6,826 nt of DNA from Candidatus Gallibacteroides avistercoris (lineage in GTDB: Bacteria > Bacteroidota > Bacteroidia > Bacteroidales > CHK158-818). Each line of letters opens with the position of its first letter. Positions within the stretch are counted from its first letter, which is position 1. Made by a program: the position numbers and the translations under genes. Where the stretch lies: contig DVNA01000219.1 in NCBI GenBank assembly GCA_018714665.1, positions 1 to 6,826 of the forward strand, given 5' to 3'. Shown here piece after piece: positions 1 to 5,742 of this stretch. The notes beneath the pieces were generated by a model. It searched no databases. It was not told where the DNA came from and was given only the letters and a program-made list of their open reading frames with translations.

Positions 1-824
1 GGGACGATCCTCGTATGCCGACCCTTTGCGGATTGCGTCGTAGAGGTTATACTCCTCAATCCATTAAGAACTTTATTGATAGAATTGGTTATACCAAATA
101 CGACGGGTTAATCGATGTTTCGTTGTTGGAACATAGCATCCGCGAAGATTTGAATCAAACGGCTACGCGGGTGTCGGTCGTGTTGGATCCGATAAAATTG
201 ATTATTACCAATTACGACGAAGGGAAAATGGAGATGCTCGATGCAGAGAATAATCCCGAAGATGCATCGGCCGGAACGCATCAGATACCGTTCAGCAGAG
301 AGTTGTATATCGAACGGGAAGACTTTATGGAAAATCCCCCTAAAAAATATTTCAGGCTCTCCGTAGATAAAGAGGTCCGTTTGAAAAACGCCTACATTGT
401 AAAATGTACCGGATTTAAGAAAGATGAACAGGGTAAGGTAACAGAAGTATATTGTGAGTACGACCCTACGACCAGAAGTGGTATGGAAAATTCAGGCCGA
501 AAGGTAAAAGGCACGTTGCATTGGGTATCGGTAGGACATTGTACGTCGGTAGAGGTACGTCTGTACGATCGCCTGTTCAGTGTGGAAAATCCCTCGGAAG
601 AGAAAGAGATAGATTTCCGTCAGTTGTTGAATCCCGATTCGTTGAAAGTGTTGACAGACTGTAAGGCAGAACCTTATGTGGCAACGGCGAGCAAACCAGG
701 CGAACGTTTCCAATTTCAACGTACGGGCTATTTTTGCGTAGATCCCGACTCGACCGAAGAAAAGATTGTATTCAACCGAGTAGTTCCGCTCAAAGATAGT
801 TGGGGCAAGATAAAAGATAAATAA
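1..824 (+). CDS. glnS: Glutaminyl-tRNA synthetase, C-terminal half (5'-truncated by window edge)
   Basis: This cytoplasmic class I synthetase charges tRNA-Gln with glutamine using ATP. The reading frame is open from the first complete codon (position 3) and reads DDPRMPT, the segment just after the KMSKS loop in GlnRS, so the HIGH and KMSKS signatures lie outside the window. About 273 residues are visible, roughly half the usual 550-580. They cover the end of the catalytic domain (GLRRRGYTP at about 30-56) and the two anticodon-binding beta-barrels: IPFSRELYIEREDF at about 285-326, KVKGTLHWVS at 501-530, VRLYDRLFSVENP from 555, FQFQRTGYF at 708-734, and the closing FNRVVPLKDSW. All of these match E. 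coli GlnRS segments in order, and HWVS plus RLYDRLF favour GlnRS over GluRS. The ATG at 15 is internal and not the true start. The TAA at 822-824 is followed by a terminator, so this gene ends its transcription unit. I see no damage in the visible part. Confidence 0.96.
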   Translation, partial: DDPRMPTLCGLRRRGYTPQSIKNFIDRIGYTKYDGLIDVSLLEHSIREDLNQTATRVSVVLDPIKLIITNYDEGKMEMLDAENNPEDASAGTHQIPFSRELYIEREDFMENPPKKYFRLSVDKEVRLKNAYIVKCTGFKKDEQGKVTEVYCEYDPTTRSGMENSGRKVKGTLHWVSVGHCTSVEVRLYDRLFSVENPSEEKEIDFRQLLNPDSLKVLTDCKAEPYVATASKPGERFQFQRTGYFCVDPDSTEEKIVFNRVVPLKDSWGKIKDK

Positions 825-841
825 TCCAATAATCGATAACG

Positions 842-880
842 AAAGCCTGTCTTATCTTTTATGATATGACCGGCTTTTTT
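842..880 (+). terminator. Rho-independent terminator after glnS
   Basis: An inverted repeat begins 17 bp after the glnS stop. AAAGCC (842-847) pairs with GGCTTT (872-877). The stem continues inward as GTC/GAC and TATC/GATA, interrupted by two single mismatches, around the loop TTTTAT (857-862). The right arm runs into a T tract (875-880). This is a standard intrinsic terminator shape and it separates glnS from the TPR gene that follows. Confidence 0.82.
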
Positions 881-902
881 CGTAAATTAATACAACATAA
901 AG

Positions 903-2306
903 ATGTCCATGGAACGACAGGGGGCCGATCTGTTTCGTCGGTATAACGAGATGAAGAAACAGGGAAAGATACCCTATTTCGACGTCGAAGAGTTTGACGA
1001 GGTAGCCTTCCTTTACGAGACGAAGGGAAACTACAACGAAGCCCTTACCGTTATACAGAACGGGCTTAAACAGCACCCGGGAAATATTGATCTGTTGATA
1101 AAAGAGGCAAGATATTTGCTTTATGTAGAACAGGTAGACGAAGCCGAAAAAAAACTCTCCGTTTTGCCGTATGAGGATGAAGAGGTGATTGTTTTAAAAG
1201 CCGAATTATGCCTTTATAAGAGGGAAAACAGACAAGCTATCGAATGGTTGAATAGTTTATTGGACCATGAAAATTTTTCGTCTGACTTGTGTTTGGATGT
1301 TTTAGATTTGCTTGTCGATTTTAATCGGATGTCAGAACTGACTGATTTTGCAGAAAAAGCGTTGCAACGAATATCCGATACGACAGATATCCTGCGAGAG
1401 TTGGCTTCGATCTACGAAGAAAAGGAACAGTTCGATCTGGCTCTGAAAACATACGATAGGTTATTGGAACAAGATCCCTATTCCAGTACCGATTGGTTGG
1501 GCCTTGCTAAAATATATGCCATAAAAAAGAATTACGAAAAAGCGATCGAAGCATGTGATTATGCTTTGGCTATTGATGAGAATGATCTCAATGCTCTGTC
1601 TTTCAGGGGTTATTGTTTGTTCGACACCCGGCGGTATGAAGAGGCCATTGCGGCGTTCGATGAATATGTCAAAAACGGAGGTAGTAAAAGCATTGCCTAC
1701 GAATTGATGGCTGAGTGTTATGCCGCGTTGAAGAAAACAAAAGAAGCCATTGCCTATTTGACAAAAGCATACGAGATAAACCCACGCGATGTGGAGACTT
1801 GTTATCAATTGGCCGTCAACTATTTTGATACAGGTGAGATGCAAAGTGCCATCGATTTTCTGAAAAAAGCCATTGCCATAGATGATAAAGATTCATCTCT
1901 CTACTCTTTCTTGGGAGAAATCTATTTACGGCAGAGGGAGTTTGCTTTGGCTGAAAATTATTTAGGAAAGGCTGTTTTTCTGGACCCGAACAACGAAGAG
2001 GCCTGTATGCTGCTGGGCGACTTGAAAGCCATCCAAGAAATGCCAGAAGAGGCCATCCCTTATTACAATCAGGTATTAAACCTCACACCGTACGATATAA
2101 AAGTGACATTCAAGCTGATACTGGCCCAATACAATGCCGGGAATCTGGAAGAGGCCGCATCGCTCATAAAACATCTGGATCAAATCATTAATGAAAATGG
2201 TACAGCCGAAATTCCGGATAATAACAAGAGCGATATTCTTCAAGCCAGAAATATGCTGGATACGTTACGCAATATTTTACGGGATAACCTGGACGAAAAG
2301 ATATAA
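903..2306 (+). CDS. Cytoplasmic tetratricopeptide repeat (TPR) protein
   Basis: A 467-residue protein built almost wholly of TPR helical hairpins. I count about 11-12 units from residue 31 to about 430. The clearest start near residues 162, 196, 230, 264, 298, 332 and 366, with the usual A/G-Y-A-P signature (for example ASIYEEKEQFDLALKTYDRL and GEIYLRQREFALAENYLGKA). Units between about 63 and 160 are degenerate. There is no signal peptide, lipobox or membrane segment, so it is probably a cytoplasmic scaffold or adaptor. The acidic lead-in PYFDVEEFDE (residues 24-33) is, from memory, a recurring start in Bacteroidetes TPR proteins of this size. No enzymatic domain is present and the partner is unknown. 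ATG 903 and ATG 909 are both possible starts; neither has a Shine-Dalgarno motif, as is normal for this phylum. The gene follows the glnS terminator by 22 bp and converges on trmD. I did not recognise a clear promoter in the 78-bp gap upstream. Confidence 0.9.
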   Translation: MSMERQGADLFRRYNEMKKQGKIPYFDVEEFDEVAFLYETKGNYNEALTVIQNGLKQHPGNIDLLIKEARYLLYVEQVDEAEKKLSVLPYEDEEVIVLKAELCLYKRENRQAIEWLNSLLDHENFSSDLCLDVLDLLVDFNRMSELTDFAEKALQRISDTTDILRELASIYEEKEQFDLALKTYDRLLEQDPYSSTDWLGLAKIYAIKKNYEKAIEACDYALAIDENDLNALSFRGYCLFDTRRYEEAIAAFDEYVKNGGSKSIAYELMAECYAALKKTKEAIAYLTKAYEINPRDVETCYQLAVNYFDTGEMQSAIDFLKKAIAIDDKDSSLYSFLGEIYLRQREFALAENYLGKAVFLDPNNEEACMLLGDLKAIQEMPEEAIPYYNQVLNLTPYDIKVTFKLILAQYNAGNLEEAASLIKHLDQIINENGTAEIPDNNKSDILQARNMLDTLRNILRDNLDEKI

Positions 2307-2314
2307 ACAAGCGT

Positions 2315-2992
2315 TTATTCATCCAGCAAATCCGGCCGGAGTGCCCGGGTGCGGATCAGCGCTTGTTCATGTTGCCACTCGCTTATTTTTCGTTGATGCC
2401 CCGACAACAGGATATCGGGAACCTTCCACCCCTTATATTCTGCCGGACGGGTATAGACGGGCGGAGCTAAAAGTCGGTCTTGAAACGAATCGGAAAGCGC
2501 CGATTGCTCGTCGCCGATTGCTCCCGGAATTAACCGGACAATCGTATCGCACATTACGGCTGCCGCCAACTCCCCCCCGGTAAGCACGTAATCACCTATT
2601 GAAATCTCTTTGGTAATGAGATGTTCACGGATGCGGAAATCGATTCCCTTATAATGTCCGCACAAGATAATCATATTTTCGTTCAAGGAGAGTGTATTGG
2701 CCATGGGCTGGTCAAACTTTTCACCATCGGGGGAGGTATAGATGATTTCATCGTAATGCCGTTCTGCCGTAAGCGAGCAGATGGCTCGGTCTATTGGTTC
2801 GATCTGCATGACCATCCCGGCCTCCCCGCCAAAAGGATAGTCATCCACTCTGCGGTGTTTGTCGGTAGAGTAATCCCGCAGGTTGTGCAGATAAATTTCT
2901 ACCAGCCCTTTGTCTTGGGCTCGTTTTAAAATAGAGTGGTTTAAAGTCCCTTCTATCAATTCGGGCAGAACTGTCAATATATCTATGCGCAT
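2315..2992 (-). CDS. trmD: tRNA (guanine-N1-)-methyltransferase TrmD
   Basis: This cytoplasmic SPOUT-family enzyme methylates G37 (m1G37) of tRNAs with G at position 36 (Leu, Pro, Arg isoacceptors), using S-adenosylmethionine, and prevents +1 frameshifting. The protein is 225 residues, slightly shorter than the E. coli/Haemophilus enzymes. It begins MRIDILTVLPE, with VDDYPFGGEAGMVMQ at residues 49-63. The trefoil-knot SAM site is LCGHYKGID (110-118) and ISIGDYVLTGGELAA (130-144). R153 and the D168 of SDSFQDRLL fit the catalytic Arg/Asp pair known in Haemophilus TrmD (R154/D169). PVYTRP and GWKVPDILLSGHQ follow, and the C-terminal helical tRNA-binding domain ends RPDLLDE. The ATG at 2992-2990 matches the family N-terminus. 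The gene stands alone here, not in an rpsP-rimM-trmD-rplS operon. It converges on the TPR gene and diverges from ligA. Confidence 0.97.
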   Translation of the reverse strand: MRIDILTVLPELIEGTLNHSILKRAQDKGLVEIYLHNLRDYSTDKHRRVDDYPFGGEAGMVMQIEPIDRAICSLTAERHYDEIIYTSPDGEKFDQPMANTLSLNENMIILCGHYKGIDFRIREHLITKEISIGDYVLTGGELAAAVMCDTIVRLIPGAIGDEQSALSDSFQDRLLAPPVYTRPAEYKGWKVPDILLSGHQRKISEWQHEQALIRTRALRPDLLDE

Positions 2993-3009
2993 GGTGGTTC
3001 TTTTGGTTG

Positions 3010-3041
3010 CAAAAGTAGAACTTTATAGCCGATTCTACAAT
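3010..3041 (-). promoter_or_regulatory. Bacteroidetes-type promoter for trmD
   Basis: Read on the minus strand, TACTTTTG (3017-3010) exactly matches the Bacteroidetes -7 consensus TAnnTTTG. It is preceded at a 20-bp spacing by ATTG (3041-3038), an acceptable -33 TTTG element. The -7 box ends 17 nt before the trmD ATG, so transcription should begin about a dozen bases upstream of the start codon. The match and the position just ahead of a gene on the same strand make this the best promoter in the window. Confidence 0.75.
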
Positions 3042-3043
3042 CG

Positions 3044-3076
3044 TTTTGGTTATTTCCATAACTTTTATATTATTTG
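3044..3076 (+). promoter_or_regulatory. Candidate ligA promoter (weak match)
   Basis: TTTTG (3044-3048) is followed, 19 bp on, by TA-N3-TTTG (3068-3076). This is one base longer than the Bacteroidetes -7 consensus TAnnTTTG. If used, it would give a leader of roughly 55 nt before the ligA ATG at 3137. It lies back to back with the trmD promoter on the other strand; the two -33 elements are only 2 bp apart. The call rests on the spacing and on the need for a promoter in this divergent gap. A second weak -7-like box, TATATTTA at 3103-3110, has no -33 partner at a suitable distance. Confidence 0.35.
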
Positions 3077-3136
3077 AACGGATGTATTCCAAAAGGATTT
3101 TTTATATTTACACGTTTTGACAACCATAGTCCGGAC

Positions 3137-5146
3137 ATGGATACTACGTTAGAAAAAATAAAGACACTCCGATCGCAACTGAACGAACATAATTATCGCT
3201 ATTATGTTTTGAACGCACCGCTTATCTCCGATATGGATTTCGACCTCATGATGAGAGAGTTGCAGGAGTTGGAAAATCAATATCCCCAATATGCCGATCC
3301 CAATTCTCCCACCCAGCGGGTAGGTAGTGATATCAACAAATCGTTCAAACAGGTAGTACACAAATATCCGATGTTGTCACTCTCGAACACCTATACCGTA
3401 GAGGAGGTGTCTGATTTTTATACTCGGGTAGAGGAGTCGCTCAATACGGCATTTCAGATTGTCGGAGAGTTAAAATACGACGGGACCTCCATTTCGCTGA
3501 CCTATGTCGATGGCAAATTGGTCAGGGCCGTAACACGAGGAGACGGGACACAAGGCGATGATGTTACCGATAACGTCAAGACTATTCGCAGTTTACCGCT
3601 ACAACTCAGGGGAAGCGGTTATCCCCGGGAATTTGAGATTAGAGGAGAGGTGTTGATGCCGTGGAATGTTTTTGAGAGGCTCAACCAGGAGCGGGAAGCT
3701 CAGGAAGAACCGCTTTTTGCCAATCCTCGAAATGCCGCATCCGGAACGTTGAAATTACAAAACTCTTCGGTAGTAGCCTCTCGTCAATTAGACGCATACT
3801 TGTATTATCTGTTGGGCGACGACCTCCCTTCTGACAGCCATTACGAGAATTTGCAGGCTGCTCGCTCATGGGGATTCAAAATCTCCGATGCCATGCGCCG
3901 GCTCAACTCGTTAAACGAGATCAATGATTTTATTCGTTTTTGGGATGTCAATCGAAAAACGTTGCCGGTAGCTACCGATGGTATTGTATTTAAAGTAGAT
4001 TCGTTGCTACAACAGAAAAATCTGGGTTATACGGCCAAATCTCCCCGCTGGGCGATAGCCTATAAGTTTCAGGCAGAAAGAGCCGAAACACGCCTCAATT
4101 ACGTGTCTTATCAGGTAGGTAGAACCGGAGCGGTTACCCCGGTTGCCAATTTAGACCCGGTACTGCTTTCGGGTACGACGGTAAAACGCGCCTCGTTGCA
4201 CAATGCCGATATCATCGAATCGTTAGACCTGCATATCGGCGACATGGTATATGTAGAAAAAGGAGGGGAGATTATTCCGAAGATTGTAGGTGTCAATACC
4301 GAAGCCCGGTTTATGATAGGAGAGAAGGTTCGTTTTATCAGCCGCTGCCCCGAACCGGAATGTAACACGCCTCTGGTTCGATACGAAGGAGAGGCGGCAT
4401 ATTATTGTCCGAACGAAACCGGTTGTCCGCCGCAGATAAAAGGACGCATAGAACATTTTATCAGCCGCCGGGCCATGAATATCGAGGGAATCGGTACCGA
4501 GACGGTCGATCTATTTTTCCGGTTGGGAATCGTTAAAAATATAGCAGACTTGTATACGCTGGAAGTTTCTCAGATAGCCAGGTTGGAACGGTTGGGTGAG
4601 AAATCGGCTCGCAATATCGTCGATTCTGTTGCAAACTCGGTAACCGTTCCTTTTGAGCGCGTTTTGTTTGCCTTGGGTATCCGGTTTGTAGGAGAGACTA
4701 CCGCAAAAAAATTGGCCTATGCCTTTAAAAATATCGATGCCCTGAAAAACGCTACGGAAGAGGAATTGGTGGCTGTCGATGAGATTGGTGATAAAATAGC
4801 CCAAAGTGTTATCCGCTATTTCAAGGATGAACATAATCTGGAACAGCTTGAACGGTTGAAACAATACGGACTGCAATTTGAAATATCACCCGAGCAGCTC
4901 AGTCTTCATACCGATCGTTTACAAGGAGCTACAATTGTAATCAGTGGCACATTCATACATCATTCTCGGGAAGAATATAAATCCTTGATAGAACGTCATG
5001 GAGGTAAAAATACCAGTTCCATATCGGGAAAGACCTGCTATTTGTTGGCCGGTTCCAACATGGGGCCTGCAAAACTTGAAAAAGCCCGTAAACTCGGTAT
5101 TCAAATTATTTCAGAAGATGAGTTTTTAAAAATGATTGAATCATAA
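3137..5146 (+). CDS. ligA: NAD+-dependent DNA ligase LigA
   Basis: LigA seals nicks between Okazaki fragments and in repair, using NAD+ as the adenylate donor. From ATG 3137 the protein is 669 residues, the normal size (E. coli 671). Domains in order: NMN-binding Ia (YRYYVLNAPLISDMDFD, about 20-36); adenylation domain with the AMP-accepting K113 in ELKYDG, RGE (169-171), NPRNAASG, TDGIVFKV (D281) and the motif V lysine K310 in AYKFQAE; OB fold (GRTGAVTPVANL and VYVEKGGEIIPKIV); a Cys4 zinc finger (C404, C409, C424, C430); helix-hairpin-helix repeats (IEGIGTETV, LGEKSARNI, ALGIRFVGETTA, VDEIGDKIA); and a C-terminal BRCT domain (about 595-669, beginning LQGATIVISGTF). The frame is open upstream to a TTG at 3074, but that extension has no family similarity and overlaps the likely promoter, so I chose 3137. 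All catalytic residues seem present. The gene probably heads a ligA-DUF6913-dapA transcript. Confidence 0.98.
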   Translation: MDTTLEKIKTLRSQLNEHNYRYYVLNAPLISDMDFDLMMRELQELENQYPQYADPNSPTQRVGSDINKSFKQVVHKYPMLSLSNTYTVEEVSDFYTRVEESLNTAFQIVGELKYDGTSISLTYVDGKLVRAVTRGDGTQGDDVTDNVKTIRSLPLQLRGSGYPREFEIRGEVLMPWNVFERLNQEREAQEEPLFANPRNAASGTLKLQNSSVVASRQLDAYLYYLLGDDLPSDSHYENLQAARSWGFKISDAMRRLNSLNEINDFIRFWDVNRKTLPVATDGIVFKVDSLLQQKNLGYTAKSPRWAIAYKFQAERAETRLNYVSYQVGRTGAVTPVANLDPVLLSGTTVKRASLHNADIIESLDLHIGDMVYVEKGGEIIPKIVGVNTEARFMIGEKVRFISRCPEPECNTPLVRYEGEAAYYCPNETGCPPQIKGRIEHFISRRAMNIEGIGTETVDLFFRLGIVKNIADLYTLEVSQIARLERLGEKSARNIVDSVANSVTVPFERVLFALGIRFVGETTAKKLAYAFKNIDALKNATEEELVAVDEIGDKIAQSVIRYFKDEHNLEQLERLKQYGLQFEISPEQLSLHTDRLQGATIVISGTFIHHSREEYKSLIERHGGKNTSSISGKTCYLLAGSNMGPAKLEKARKLGIQIISEDEFLKMIES

Positions 5147-5159
5147 AAGAAGAATCAAG

Positions 5160-5702
5160 ATGTTTAATTATAACCTGAAACAGAAAATCAAAAAGATAGA
5201 GGCCGGGAATCCCCGTTTCTCAGATTCGTTTCAAAGTTATGAATGTGCATGTCGTATTCTATTGCTGTGCGAACGTGATGCGTATGAAGTTTTACTTCCG
5301 GAAATAGATGGTTTTCGTCAAACAGGAAAGGAATTGGAAGTCTTGGTTATTGACATAAAAAAACAGAAAGGCTCGGTACCCTTGACCGATACGCCGGACT
5401 ATGTAAAAGTACTGACTCCTTCCGATTTTAGCCGATGCTCACATACCCCCGTAGCTGATATTTTGAAATTCTTGAAGCAACACCGTTACGATGTTATGAT
5501 AGATGTCTCTACCGAATTAAATTATCCTATGCTATATTTGGCATATATTATTCCGGCATCTTGTAAAATGGGATTAAAAAAGGGAGATACTAGCCCGTAC
5601 CAATTTATGATTCAAAGTACACAGCCGCTGACCTCTTCCGAGGTGTGGGAAAATTTATTATTTTACTGGAAGAAAATTGATATAAAAAAGAATAATTCGT
5701 AA
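5160..5702 (+). CDS. Uncharacterised DUF6913-like protein between ligA and dapA
   Basis: A 180-residue protein with no assigned function. From memory its length, position and wording fit the Bacteroidetes family DUF6913; I could not run a profile search. The N-terminus is basic and lysine-rich (MFNYNLKQKIKKIEAGNPRF). There is no signal peptide or certain membrane segment. The middle alternates strands and helices: RILLLC (32-37), a helix at about 40-56, LEVLVIDI (59-66), YVKVL (81-85), a helix at about 97-109, YDVMIDVS (110-117), a helix at about 121-132, then ASCKMGLKKGD (133-143). A lysine-rich tail closes it. This order resembles the N-terminal half of GT9-type glycosyltransferases (see findings), but no catalytic residues can be named. 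ATG 5160 is 13 bp after the ligA stop. A TTG at 5136 would extend the frame into ligA and is less likely. The tight spacing suggests co-transcription with ligA. Confidence 0.85.
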   Translation: MFNYNLKQKIKKIEAGNPRFSDSFQSYECACRILLLCERDAYEVLLPEIDGFRQTGKELEVLVIDIKKQKGSVPLTDTPDYVKVLTPSDFSRCSHTPVADILKFLKQHRYDVMIDVSTELNYPMLYLAYIIPASCKMGLKKGDTSPYQFMIQSTQPLTSSEVWENLLFYWKKIDIKKNNS

Positions 5703-5712
5703 TTTTGAACCC

Positions 5713-5739
5713 CAATAAACAAAGACCTATCAATAAACA
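5713..5739 (+). repeat. Exact 9-bp direct repeat before dapA
   Basis: CAATAAACA occurs at 5713-5721 and again at 5731-5739, with 9 bp between the copies (18 bp start to start). The second copy ends 3 bp before the dapA ATG. The two copies fill much of the 40-bp gap between the DUF6913-like gene and dapA. The repeat is certain; its function is unknown. It could be chance in AT-rich sequence, a protein-binding pair, or an A-rich translation-initiation region. Confidence 0.6.
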
Positions 5740-5742
5740 TAT

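Noticed and set aside
881..902. A promoter for the TPR gene in the AT-rich stretch before its ATG
   Set aside because: TAAATTAA-like sequence is present but lacks the TTTG ending, and no -33 TTTG is spaced correctly. A promoter may exist, but I cannot point to it.
2191..2583. A 130-codon plus-strand open frame overlapping the end of the TPR gene and the trmD 3' half
   Set aside because: It lies almost wholly over confident coding sequence in other frames. Its composition (Arg/Pro-rich, low complexity at the end) matches no family I know, and no promoter or start context supports it.
2841..3092. A minus-strand 83-codon frame over the trmD start and the divergent promoter
   Set aside because: It overlaps the trmD N-terminus in another frame and spans the trmD promoter. 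The peptide shows no recognisable feature.
3074..3136. Longer LigA start at TTG 3074, adding 21 residues
   Set aside because: The extra residues resemble nothing at LigA N-termini, TTG is a poor start, and the segment overlaps the candidate promoter. ATG 3137 gives the usual family length.
4111..4876. Several minus-strand open frames (77-121 codons) antisense to ligA
   Set aside because: They are shadows of a strongly conserved coding region, have no family-like sequence, and lack promoter or start context.
5136..5159. Longer start of the DUF6913-like gene at TTG 5136, overlapping ligA
   Set aside because: It would add only MNHKRRIK. ATG 5160 is a better start and gives clean 13-bp spacing from ligA.
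5703..5735. A separate dapA promoter (TTTTG at 5703-5707 with TATCAATA from 5728)
   Set aside because: The spacing is about right, but TATCAATA shares only TA with the TAnnTTTG consensus. Co-transcription from ligA explains expression better.
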